In this document: in pieces, positions 12,020 to 21,871 of the stretch
How positions within the stretch are numbered: the stretch's first letter is position 1
Layout: each line of letters begins with the position of its first letter
NCBI GenBank assembly: GCA_026225945.1
Contig: JAMJFZ010001133.1
Location: 12,972,001-13,036,000, forward strand
Direction: 5' to 3'
Source of the DNA: Cricetomys ansorgei
Taxonomy: Eukaryota > Chordata > Mammalia > Rodentia > Nesomyidae
Length of the DNA: 64,000 nt
Notes under the pieces: generated by a model
Databases searched by the model: none
What the model saw: the letters and a program-made list of their open reading frames with translations, nothing else
What the model was told of the DNA's origin: nothing
Position numbers and translations under genes: made by a program

Positions 12020-12365
12020 CCCACTCCATTAGTTACTTTTCTATTGCTGTGATAGAATACTACTGCAGAAATACTCAACAAAGGCAGGATTTGCTTTGGC
12101 TTGGTCTTAAGTACAGTTCATCATGGCAGGTGTGGCAGAAGCCTGAAGTAGTTGGCCAGAAAATACAACCTCCTGTGCTTAGTTATCTTTCTCCTTTTTA
12201 TGCGGTCCAGGGCCAGTGGAATGCCCTTCACATTTAGGGTGGATCTCCCCACTTCAATTAACCTAATTAAGGTAATCTCTCATTGGTGTGCTCAGAGGCT
12301 TATCCTAGGTGCTCCTAGGTTATCCTAGATCCTGACAAGTTGACAATCAGCATTAACCATCACAC
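12020..12365 (-). mobile_element. Old LTR-type (MaLR-like) repeat, reverse orientation
   Basis: Begins TAGTTACTTTTCTATTGCTG and ends CAAGTTGACAATCAGCATTA, the reversed arrangement of the repeat at 6937-7270. Family name uncertain. Confidence 0.5.
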
Positions 12366-12547
12366 TATGTGTAGATTTTAGTTTAGGTAGCAGCCTTAAT
12401 GTTAATGGCTCTGAGAAGTGATCAAATTAGTCATTTTCTCATATCCTTCATCACCAACCATTTAGTTTTTCTTGTCTTTATATCGTTATACAATATTAGC
12501 AGAAAGTGCTAACCCTAGGTATCACAGTAACTAAGAACTGAATCAAA

Positions 12548-12660
12548 AATTATCTGAGGCCAGGCATGGAGGTGAGTCCCTTTAATGCCAGCACTTTGGA
12601 AGCAAAGACAGGCTGATCTCTATGAGGCTGAGGCCAGACAGAGCTATACAATCTCTCTCT
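12548..12660 (+). mobile_element. B1 SINE, 3' part degraded
   Basis: GCCAGGCATGGAGGTGAGTC, then TTTAATGCCAGCACTTTGG and AGACAGGCTGATCTCTATGA. Confidence 0.75.
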
Positions 12661-13667
12661 ATACACCATCTCTATCTGGCCCCGAGAGCTCTAGATAAAG
12701 GATAGTTCTTGTGTCAGAGTTTCAGATTCTCTAAACCACGCAGAGAAGAAAGGTTCGGCTTGGGCTCTACCTTTAGAGGTTTGCCAACTAGTTGAGTAGG
12801 CGCTGGAACTGGAACTCTGTAAATATATGTCCGAGGAAAAGAGTGTCTTTTGAGCCTTTCATCTATTTGGGCACTTTACAAAGAAAAGGAAACTTTTACT
12901 TGACCTGCAAACATGCATGAAGTTATACAGGTAACAGAAGAGCAATTCCCAACCTAAGAGAAATGTGTGAACATGAGACACGAGAATGCCCATGGCAATT
13001 TCCTAGCATGATGTAGTGAACACTTCAGCTAGAACTAAAGAGCCAAGGGGTTGATTTAATATTAATAATCTACTATTTAAGAAAGCCATAGGCTTTCAAA
13101 GTTTTCCAACGCTTCAAAGTTTTCCAAGAGCCTTTTGATAGCCAATTCCAACACTCAATAGCCTGTTTACCTCATAAATTTCCTTTTTCTTACAAGGCTC
13201 ACCATTGTAAAATTTGTAACTTTTAGTTTGTTTCCCATGTTCGTATTAACCCTTTCCGAGTGAAGAAATTAAAGGGGAAATACATGTTGTTTAAATCCCA
13301 ACACGGTTTAATTTAAAACTCTGACACAAAAACCATCTGTCTCAGCCTCCATCGCTGGCAGTCCATCCTTGTTTGGCTTCCTTGGGTCGCTACGCTAATA
13401 TGGAACACACTGCTGCTTTGGGAAACAGGATTAACTAGAGTCCAGGTGCTTAAAATATTCCCCAGCCCAGATACAAACATGCCAGAGTGTTTATCCATCA
13501 ATCTCTCCAAGTGCTCCTGACAGGCTGTTTTACTGCCCACTGTAGTTTACTTTTTGTAATCCCCTTTTAATACCCTACTAAATGAGAGCAAAGATTTTAT
13601 TTTGGATATGTGAATGTTCTCTCTCACCACTGGCAAAATATAAGCATGCTCAAATCTCTTTCCCTCT

Positions 13668-13725
13668 CTTTTTTGAGACAGGGTCTTACCATGTAGACCT
13701 GGCTGGTCTGGAACTCATGTAGACC
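13668..13725 (-). mobile_element. B1 SINE fragment at the ERV 5' edge
   Basis: TTTTGAGACAGGGTCTTACC to CTGGTCTGGAACTCATG, cut off where ERV LTR sequence begins. Confidence 0.75.
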
Positions 13726-13802
13726 AAAGTCTGATAAAGACTTTCTATTGGCTTAAACCCATATTAGAGCAGTTTTCTCTGGTGAATACTCCAGAACATT
13801 TC

Positions 13803-13820
13803 TGAAGATTCCACTGAGAT
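13803..13820 (+). other. Retroviral primer binding site, tRNA-Gln-like
   Basis: TGAAGATTCCACTGAGAT lies four bases past the CA that ends the 5' LTR remnant. It matches about 15 of 18 bases of the tRNA-Gln 3' end complement as I remember it. Confidence 0.5.
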
Positions 13821-14639
13821 CCGAGAGCCCCTTGAAGCAAGGAAGAGTGCAGTGGTCAGGGGACCCATGGGGGGTGCACAACCTGAGATCTTCCAGGTCC
13901 CAGGGCTCCTTTTGATCAATTGCTGCCTAATGCTTCAGAGGACTCTGACACCTTCATCCCTAAAGAAAACAAATTAGAAAGTCACCTGGTCTGTCACCTC
14001 AGGAGGTAAGTCTGGCGATGGTGCCTCCTGTTTGGACTCATAAAAGAGGTCTGACAGGACTGCTGATCCATGTATCCTGGGTCTTGTGAGAGTTCGAAGG
14101 AGTCCCTTTGTTCAGATGAATGAATGTGTGGTGGCCATCCCTGGTTGTCTTTACTATATATCTTTGTGTGGGGGTCTGTCTGTGTGTCTTTCTATGTGTT
14201 TCTGTCAGTTATGTTTCCCTGTACTGACCAGGGGCTTTCTCTGGTATGAAAACCCCTGGCTTAAGACCTGTGCCCCCTCCTGTTGCCAGGTCACCCAGAG
14301 AAACCCAAAAAGAAAACTCCACCTGTCCTCCTCCAGGAACAGGAATGCCTGCTTGTTTTGTTGCTTGACTCCTGCTCACAGTCTTGGTTGGTCCCTGTGC
14401 AGATGTGGGAAGGGGCTGGGCCTCTCATCCAGGGCCCCTTGACATCTAAGCATTTAAGCAGAGTGCACACAAAAAGGGGAAAGTAGTTCCCCCAGGTGGG
14501 CTTTCTCTCTGCTCTGTGCCTACTCTGAGCAGCCCAGGGAAAGAGGGAAGGTTCCTTGGGGTGATTCAAAAGAAAAGAGAAAGTTTTACTCCTTTCTCAT
14601 TCATAATTTATGTCTTTTGCATAAACTAAAAGTCACTAT

Positions 14640-15700
14640 CACTTTCTTGAATAATGAGATCAGTTAGACTTACAGATACCCAGCAAAATGTTGGTACCTT
14701 ACCCTCTGTCAGAAGAGTATCTCCTAGCTGAAAGTTCTGCCTCCAATCAAAAGATGCTGGACTATCTCTCCGATTGACAAAAAAGATTGCTGGAGAGAAT
14801 GGGGAATGGGCAGGAAACAAACCCCTCTAGGACTGGCCCAACATCAAGCTCATATAATTATTCAACTAACCTGTTCAGCTAGCTCCATCAGATTAAACAA
14901 TACCCAATGACTCTGGAAACAAAAAGGGAAATTGCAGTTCATATTGCCTGGTTTGAAAAGACAGGCATCCTAGTTTTCTGCCAGTTACCCTGGAATATGC
15001 CTCTCCTATCTATGAAGGAATCTGGTAACTCTGATTCTCATGAATCTGATTCTTTCAGAGAAACGAGTCTACACTGTCTTGGGCCTAAAAGATGCATTAA
15101 TAAGCTTCCCATTGGCAGAAGTGAGTCAACCGTCTTTGCTTTTAAATGGACAGTCCCAGTGAGAAGTTACAGTCAACATACCTGGACCAGGTGGCCCTAT
15201 GATTTAAAGACACCAAACAAAAACTTCCTGACCTTCTGTCAGAGATTTACTGGGAAAATAAATTATAAAAGGGCCACTGAGGGACTGCTGCAAGAGTAAC
15301 AGGCCTGGGGCTACAGAATGTCAGCTAAGAAACCCTTACTTTGTACATCAGAGGCTATGGCTAGAAATGGCTGCCTCTGGGTACCAGGATTTGCAGAAAT
15401 AGCAAGGCCTCTATACACCAATACAAAGTGGGGCACTGAGCCTCTAAACAAAAGGCTTTTAAGGCTTTAAAACTGCTCTCACTTCAGCTCCAGCCCTAAA
15501 ACTTCCAGAGGTCTCAAAACCTTTTCATCCGTTTGTCCATGAAATGTAAGAAAAAAAGGGGTTTTCACCCAAACTTTGAGGCCATGGAAACATCCTGTGA
15601 CATACCTGTACAAACGATTGGACCCTGTAGCCACATACTGGCCCACCTGTCTAAGAGCTGTGTCCAATACTGCTAGTTGAATGAAAGAAAACAAATTAAT
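14640..15700 (+). pseudogene. ERV pol (reverse transcriptase/RNase H) remnant
   Basis: Gammaretrovirus-like polymerase similarity is spread over at least three frames with internal stops and frameshifts. The longest open piece is 14907-15299. Later similarity near 15430-15700 corresponds to the connection/RNase H region. No complete domain survives. Confidence 0.6.
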
Positions 15701-15939
15701 TCTGGGTCAAGGTCTTATACTCACAGCACCCACCGTGCAGTTGAATCCCTCCTCTGAGGAGCACCAGAATGCTAATGACCGTGTGGCCCAGTACTAGGCC
15801 CTACTCCTGGAACACCCTCAAGTCAGATGTAAAAAGCCCACTTTCATCTACCCTGCTACCATCTTGCCTGGAGTTAAGGAATGGTAGTGATGGCTTATCA
15901 TCCTCATGGCAGTAGGAGAGATAAGATAGCTGTGAGGTA

Positions 15940-16160
15940 TCTTTGGTTTGTTTCTTGGAAACTGAGTCTCATATAGTCCATCCTAACCTGGAACTCACTG
16001 TGTAGCCATGGATGACCTTGAATGTCTGATCCTCCTGTCCCTAATTCCAGAGTGCTAGAATTTTGTCATCACTCCCTGCTTATGCAGCGTCTGGGATTGA
16101 AGCCAGAGCTTCCAGAACGTGAGGCAAGCACTCTCCCGATTGAGCTACATCCTTACCCAA
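15940..16160 (-). mobile_element. B4-type dimeric SINE inside the ERV
   Basis: Antisense B1-like part (CCTGGAACTCACTGTGTAGC) followed by antisense ID part (GCAAGCACTCTCCCGATTGA, then GCTACATCCTTACCC). Confidence 0.8.
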
Positions 16161-16302
16161 GAGTTCTGAGAATTACCTATGGTTTAGGCATCAGAGGGAA
16201 GATACAAGGCAAAAGTAAAATCAGGTGAAAACGTCATGGTGGTAAGTAGTATAGTCACTGAGGACTGAAGAAGAGACGTTCTGATGGAAATTAGTAATAT
16301 AA

Positions 16303-16710
16303 AATAACAAGGCCCCAGACCTTAGTAGGCCTGAGACATTAGCACAACTGACTCCATGATGGAAGTGCCATTCAGGCTGTAAGACTCAGTACGTAGACAG
16401 CACCACCTGCCAAAACTAAAACAAAAGCCTAATCCGTCAAAGTCCATGTAGTTCTGGGAAAGTCTCAAAATGCACTAATCTTGCTTTTTAGCTTCTGTAG
16501 TTCCACTTCTGGCTAACTGTTCCTGTTAACTGATCTAAATGAAGTAGTCAACCCAGAATATTTTTCTTGTGTGTGCTTAAAAGCTCATCCTGAGAAAGGC
16601 TTGGGGCTATATTGGGATTTTGAACATCAGTGTAGTCTTGCCTATTGATAAAGACTTTCTATTGACTTAAACCAATGTCAGAGCAGTTTTCTTCTGGTGA
16701 ATACCCCACA
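16303..16710 (+). repeat. ERV 3' LTR
   Basis: About 70-80% similar by eye to the solo LTR at 18813-19227. Shared blocks include TTCTGTAGTTCCACTTCTGG and CTAACTGTTCCTGTTAACTG. The 5' TG end is mutated; the 3' end reads CCCCACA. Confidence 0.75.
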
Positions 16711-16844
16711 AGCCCACCTTTCATCTTCTGCTCTGCAATACTATTTCTAGTGCTGTATAAATGGTTACCAAATAAATTATAGAAACAATATTAATGGGCT
16801 CCTGGTGGAATGCTTAACACTGAGCACCTCGTATAGTGGTATGT

Positions 16845-16940
16845 GGTTGTAACAGTAGCTCTAAGAGACTCAGGAGAGGAGATCCTGAGTTTGAGACAAG
16901 CCAACAATACTTAGTAAGACTCTTTAAAAAGGCAAAATAA
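16845..16940 (+). mobile_element. Degenerate B1-like SINE
   Basis: GTATGTGGTTGTAACAGTAG to GAGTTTGAGACAAGCCAACA with an A-rich end. Confidence 0.45.
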
Positions 16941-17189
16941 ACAAAACGCCTAACATTCTGTAAATTTTATATTTATATATAACACCTCATCCTAGAATTT
17001 TGAGCTTTTCTGAAATTGACGGAAAGATAAAATATTAATTAAATTTTATTTTGGAAGACAGAGAATTTAGCAAAAGAAGGGGAAAGTCTTTGATAATTCA
17101 GTGACTATTCTAGTAGCTGTTTTTATGTTTAAACAAGATGATTTACTTAACACATTGTGATGCTAGATCATTTGTCATTAACCAAATAT

Positions 17190-17352
17190 ATTAAGGGAGG
17201 TAGATAAGTGGGTATGGATGTCTAACCCCAGCATTTAGGAGGCTCATGAAGCCTGGGCTAGCCTGAACTATAAAGACCCTGTCACAAAAATTAACTAATC
17301 AGTGACAGATCTGCTTATATGTAGTAGGCCCTAGGTTCAATCTCTAGAACCA
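17190..17352 (+). mobile_element. B4-type dimeric SINE
   Basis: B1-like part with ACCCCAGCATTTAGGAGGCT, then ID-like part with GTAGTAGGCCCTAGGTTCAA. Confidence 0.6.
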
Positions 17353-17375
17353 GGAAAAAAATATATCATATGAGT

Positions 17376-17522
17376 TTTTTTTTTTTTCTTTTTGCTTTAA
17401 GAAAGGGTCTCTCATGCTAGGCTGGCTGACCTAGAACTTGCTGTATAGCCAAAACTCCCTTGAACTCCTGATCCTCCTACCTCTGACTCCTAATTGCTGA
17501 GTATGTGCCACTATACCTGGCC
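17376..17522 (-). mobile_element. B1-like SINE
   Basis: Poly(T) head, AAAGGGTCTCTCATGCTAGG, then TGATCCTCCTACCTCTGACT and GTGCCACTATACCTGGCC. Confidence 0.7.
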
Positions 17523-17559
17523 AAAACTCATAAAGTGCCTCTGGAGCCACATAAGGTGA

Positions 17560-17775
17560 TCAGAAGTTCAAGGCCAGTGTAGCCAGTCCCAGTTACTCAG
17601 AGGCTGAAGCAGGAAGAGCAAAACTTCACAGCCTGCCTACATTACAGAGTAAGTTCAAGGTCAGCCTAGTTAACTGGGAAAGACCCCACCTTAAAACAAT
17701 TTAAATAGGGCTAGGGATACAATCCATAGTAGAACACCTGTCTAGCATGTGTGAGGCCCTGGGCACAATCCTCTG
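17560..17775 (+). mobile_element. B4-type dimeric SINE
   Basis: CCCAGTTACTCAGAGGCTGA and AGTTCAAGGTCAGCCTAG, then ID-like GGGCTAGGGATACAATCCAT and GTGAGGCCCTGGGCACAATC. Confidence 0.65.
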
Positions 17776-17782
17776 AATGTGA

Positions 17783-18262
17783 GAGTTATTCTTGGTTGCC
17801 AACTTGACTACATTTGGAATTAACTAAAACCCAAAAATGGAGGGCATATCTGTGAAAGATTTTTAATTTGAAGTAGGAAGGTCCATTTCTAATCTAGATC
17901 TTTGAGATAGGAAGACACGCCTTTAAATCAGATCTTTTGAGCTGGAGAAACCCACCTCTAACCTGGGCCACATTTTCTCCTGGCCTATATAAGGTCATGG
18001 AAAAAGGAGGCTTTTGTTCTTTGCCTGCTTGCCCTCCCTGTGTTAGCAAGTCCAATCCTTCATTTCTTTGGGATTCCATCGTTGATACTTCATAACTATA
18101 ATTTTGCTACTGAACAGTACTTCAGTTCCTAAGACCATTGAAAATACGTGTTTTCTCATGGGTTGAGAACCACTGCTGAAAGTCATTCTAATAAATCCAC
18201 TTTCTACACAGAGAGGTTCATTCTGTAAGTTCTGTTAATCTAGAGAACCCTGATGAATACAT
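17783..18262 (+). mobile_element. LTR-like interspersed repeat
   Basis: Starts TTATTCTTGGTTGCCAACTT and ends GAGAACCCTGATGAATAC. It contains TATATAAGG near 17986 and AATAAA near 18190, an LTR-like layout. A URR1 fragment lies inside it. Family not named. Confidence 0.45.
18084..18178 (-). mobile_element. URR1-type hAT fragment
   Basis: ATAATTTTGCTACTGAACAG and the terminal GGTTGAGAACCACTGCTG match the element at 3652-3873. Confidence 0.65.
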
Positions 18263-18544
18263 GGAACTATAAAAAAATAATTTTTGTGCTAATCCTTCAC
18301 AAGCCAAAAGTTAAATCTGTTATGAAAAACCAATATGCTACTTATTTTGAAGTGAAGTCCTGACCTCTAGTGGCTAAACAGAATTAATTCAATAATCGAT
18401 TCTACTAAATAATTTTAATGTCACAGAGAGAAAATGACACTGTAACTTTCCTAATATAAAGCAATCAGTAAAATTCAGTCCCACTTAATAAATACCTGTG
18501 AAGCCAATTGAAATTGTTGATTAAAAAATATATATCAACTTTGA

Positions 18545-18668
18545 AGCCACGTGTGATGGCAAATCCCCAAAATGACAGCAACTTAGGAGTTGGAGGCAGG
18601 AGAATCAGGCAGGCATTCAAGGGGATCTTCAGCCACAGAGCAAGTTGGAGGACACCCTGGGCCATCCT
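18545..18668 (+). mobile_element. Degenerate B1-like SINE
   Basis: GCCACGTGTGATGGCAAATC, then GGAGTTGGAGGCAGGAGAAT. Confidence 0.5.
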
Positions 18669-18812
18669 GTCTAGAATGTAACAATGAAAAAAGAAGTTCA
18701 TGACAAGATAAGGTGACAGCAAGTAAAAGACCACTGTATAAAAGGAGAGACTGTGGAAGGCTCGGTGGGGAATCACAGATGGACCAGCACATACAGGCCC
18801 TTAACATCATAT

Positions 18813-19227
18813 TGTAACAGGTCCCCAGACCTTAGTAGGCACCCACACCTTAGCACAGCTGACACCAAGATGGATGTACCATTCAGGTCATAAAACTCAG
18901 CATGCAGGCAGTACCACCTGCCCAAAACAAGAACAAAGACCTAATCGATCAAAATCTATACTTCTGGGAATCTCTAAATGTATTAACCTTGCTTTTTGGC
19001 TTCTGTAGTTCCACTTCTGGCTAACTGTTCCTGTTAACTGAAGTTGTCAAACCAGAATATGGCTTATGTGCTTAAAAGCTCGTGCAGAGAAAAGGCTTGG
19101 GGCTACACTAGGAGGCTCAGGACAATGGAGGTCCTGAACACCCAGTGTAGTTGCTGGCCAGCTAATAATGACTTTCTATTGACTTCAACCTGTGTCTAAG
19201 TATCTTCTCTGGTGGATACCCCAAACA
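18813..19227 (+). mobile_element. Solo LTR of the same ERV family
   Basis: Starts TGTAACAGG and ends CCCCAAACA, the TG...CA boundaries of an LTR. It is flanked by the 4-bp duplication ATAT at 18809-18812 and 19228-19231. No internal sequence is attached, so it arose by LTR-LTR recombination. Confidence 0.85.
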
Positions 19228-20240
19228 ATATCAAAGATGAAGAGTTTATTTTATAGACACCAGGGTTTCAGCAGTAGTATTTAACAGGAGGGATACAAGA
19301 TGGTCTGGATACTGGAAGTGTGGAGTGCATATCACAAAGGGGAAGTGGGTAGGAAAGGTCTTGTCATCCAGCCTCCTGTTACCACCTTCGTGGCCAGCAC
19401 ACCTGGTGTCCACCCGTGACCCAGACCAGCTTTACCAGGGTTCCAGACAGGGTCCCCAGGGGAAGACCAGGGAATGAAAGATTAATTGTTGCAGGGTATT
19501 CACCAGGGCAGACTGCTCAGACATAGGTTTAAGCCAATAGAAAGTCTTTATCAGCAGGGCCTGAGACTAAACTGAGTGTTCGAGATCCCAGTGTTGCCCC
19601 CAGCCTTTCTTGGGATGAGCTTTAAGCACAAAAACCAAATTCTGGGTTGACATACTTCATTTAACAAGAACAGTTAGCCAAAAGCAGAATTACAGAAGCT
19701 AAAAAGCAAGGTTAGTACATTTTGAGACTTCCCCAGAACTATATGGACTTTGATGGATTAGTCCTTTGTTTTAGTTTTGGCAGGTGGTGCTGTCTATGTG
19801 CAGGGTCTTACAGCCTGAATGGCACTTCCCTCATGGAGTCAGTTGTACTAAGGTCTGGGACCCTGTTACAGAAATAAAGAGATAACAAAAGATAAGAGTC
19901 AAAATCTGGGGTCAGGAGGGCTGGAAGGGAAGGGCGGATGACCTAAGCCACCAAGTTTATGAACTGCACAGCACTTTTTATATCCCTCAAATGGGAAAAT
20001 AAGTCAGGAAAGAGCAACAGACAACAGAATTACAGGGAGCTCAGAATACCTCAAGTTTACCCTTAGCAAGGTACATTCTGGGACAGCAAACAAAGCATTT
20101 CACATTTCAATGTCTGGAACATTCTACCACATACAGATGGAGGGAAAGGGGTTCCACATGCCTGTTTCAGGACTACACTCCCCAAGTCCGGATGCTAGTC
20201 CACAGGCCTTGCCAGTCTCCAATCCAGCCTAGGCCCCAAC
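19228..20240. other. Unclassified LTR-like sequence split by the reverse LTR
   Basis: The segments 19228-19486 and 19871-20240 look like one older repeat (GC-moderate, with GTGACCCAGACCAGC and GCAAGGTACATTCTGGGACA motifs) interrupted by the LTR at 19487. I cannot assign a family. Confidence 0.35.
19487..19870 (-). mobile_element. Solo LTR of the same family, reverse orientation
   Basis: On the minus strand it starts TGTAACAGGG and ends CCTGCAACA. It carries the same internal blocks as the two forward LTRs. A target duplication is not clear. It appears to split a flanking unclassified repeat. Confidence 0.8.
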
Positions 20241-20309
20241 ACACGCAGGTAGTGATGTAACCACCCTCTCCCAGCCTTCACTTCACACCTGAAAAGAATG
20301 GCTTGAACT

Positions 20310-20482
20310 CAGTCACAAGGAGAGCAAAAGAGAGGCAGTGTCTTGCTCTGTAACGCAGTCCAGCCTGCAAGTCACTATGTAACACAAAGACGTTGGATTT
20401 GTGGCTGTCCTCCTGATTTACCCTCCAGATTACTGAGAATACAGGCATGAGCCACTGTGTCAGCCAACGGCTGGCTCTGAAT
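20310..20482 (-). mobile_element. Old B1 SINE
   Basis: Antisense GTGTCTTGCTCTGTAACGCA and TACAGGCATGAGCCACTGTG. Confidence 0.55.
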
Positions 20483-20884
20483 AACTCTTCTACCAATTCT
20501 GTCTCCTGAGTTCTAGATGAGCCAAACATTTGACTCCAGTAGCACAGAGACTCAAACATTTGTTCATGGTGTTTCCAGAACCCTTATCACAACAGTATGA
20601 AGGCAGAAAACAACCCAAATGCCTACCACCAGGTGGTGGGTAAAATTATGGCATCTGTGTATATAATGGAATCTTAGCCACAAAACTAAATTAAGTGTGG
20701 GTACATGTTACTGGTAGTAGGATCCCAGAGCAAAGGCCCAATTCTGGGGGTCCCCACAAAGAAACGTTATAGTGAAAAGGCAGGAGATTAAAGCAGGTAG
20801 AGGCAGGTGCCAAACTTTATCACGACCCACTTGACATTTGCAGGCCAAGTAACTGTCACTGGTTTTTGTAAACTCAGCTTTTTA

Positions 20885-21040
20885 ACTTTTTGAAATTACA
20901 TTTATTTGTGTTTGCATGTATAGGTCAGAAGACAACTTGCAAGTGTCAGTTCTCCATTGACACTGTAGATTCCAGGATCAAACTCAGATCATCAAGTGTG
21001 ACAGCAAGCACCATTACCCACTGAACCATCTCCCCAGTTC
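20885..21040 (-). mobile_element. B3/B2 family SINE
   Basis: Antisense tRNA-like end CCACTGAACCATCTCCCCAG (ends near 21037), with GGATCAAACTCAGATCATCA upstream. Confidence 0.8.
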
Positions 21041-21324
21041 CCTAAACAGATTCTAATTCCTTGTTACTCTACAAGGTCAAGTCATGAAAACGTTTTGAAA
21101 CCAGATGTGAGCATATTGAAATACTTAGTGCCTGTAAACTGTCCATTTTAAAACAATTCATTTACTGCCTTATGCACGTTACTTCAATTTAAAAAAATTT
21201 TTTTCTCCCTCAATGATCCAACGCATTTTAAGGAGCAGAATTACCACCAAATACTTTAATGCGCTCCGATTGTGCCGTTTCTAGATTTTTAGACCTCAAC
21301 TCTATGGTGGTTAAATCAGAATTG

Positions 21325-21495
21325 AATTGGTTTTGGGAGATGGATTAGCCGATAAAGACGCTTGCCACCAACCCTGACTCTTTTGAGTTTCAAACCCCGG
21401 CTGGTGAAGGAGATGAACCGACTCCCCCAAGTTGTCCTGTGACTTCCCCATGCATCTCATGTATATGCAAATACATACACACACACAAAAGTATC
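21325..21495 (+). mobile_element. B3/B2 family SINE next to the Supt20h promoter
   Basis: GGGAGATGGATTAGCCGATA followed by AAGACGCTTGCCACCAACCC and a CA-rich tail. It ends about 150 bases before the GC-rich promoter. Confidence 0.75.
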
Positions 21496-21639
21496 AAACA
21501 GACTAAAGGATTCCCTCGCGCCTGACATAGTACAGCAAGCTCTAAGCTAGGAACTTGTAAACTTTGCTTAGGACGGCTCACAAAGCTTAGAGGTTCAGCC
21601 GTTTTCAACCCCGGAAAGTAACACCCACGCTCTCCCGCG

Positions 21640-21871
21640 CCACGCAAACCTGCCGGAGACCTCACTCCAGCCTCCCACCTAAGCCGGCTCTCCGCGGCGC
21701 GACCGCCCCTTCCGAAACTTCCGGCCACCGCCCCGCCTCCAACTCCACCCTAGCCGGAACTCTCTGTTGGAGGTTGGAGGCGTGGGTGAACTTTGCCTCA
21801 AGCTCCGCCCTTTCCATTCTCAACTCGCCAATCGGAAGCGCTGCCGCCGGAAGTGGCGGTTGGAGGTGTGG
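21640..21871 (+). promoter_or_regulatory. Supt20h promoter, GC-rich, TATA-less
   Basis: CpG-rich sequence with no TATA box. Candidate sites are a CCAAT box at 21828-21832, an ETS-type CCGGAAGTG at about 21847-21855, further GGAA/TTCC cores at 21710-21725 and 21754-21758, and CCGCCC GC boxes. The ETS plus CCAAT composition is typical of housekeeping promoters. It ends at the exon 1 donor. Confidence 0.7.
21760..21871 (+). other. Supt20h: Supt20h exon 1 (5' UTR), start approximate
   Basis: The donor GTGTGG|GTAAGC fixes the end at 21871. The 5' end is not visible from sequence alone and is placed near the start of the GC-rich segment. The exon contains no retained coding sequence; the ATG lies in exon 2. 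Confidence 0.6.

Larger units (their letters stand above)
13726..16710 (+). mobile_element. Class I endogenous retrovirus, internally deleted and broken
   Basis: A 5' LTR remnant (about 13735-13798) is followed by a primer binding site and internal sequence, closed by a nearly full 3' LTR (about 16303-16710). The LTR stubs share the TAAAGACTTTCTATTG and CTGGTGAATAC regions. The internal part is only about 2.5 kb. Reverse transcriptase and RNase H-like sequence can be recognised between about 14640 and 15700 in several frames, for example GILVFCQLPWNMPLL near 14950, interrupted by stops and shifts. Most of gag and protease is missing and no env is seen. A B4 SINE interrupts it at 15940-16160. 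It cannot encode a functional protein. Confidence 0.75.
1..21639. other. Intergenic region upstream of Supt20h, no gene found
   Basis: No stretch shows spliced or intronless coding potential with recognisable protein similarity apart from broken retroviral pol. Repeats are listed separately. Stretches such as 617-1582, 1701-2420, 2601-3640, 3882-4250, 5512-6936 and 12661-13660 are AT-rich sequence in which I see nothing specific. Confidence 0.8.

Noticed and set aside
14086..14442. 118-codon open frame in the ERV leader region
   Set aside because: No similarity that I recognise to a cellular protein; position and composition fit retroviral leader or gag remains.
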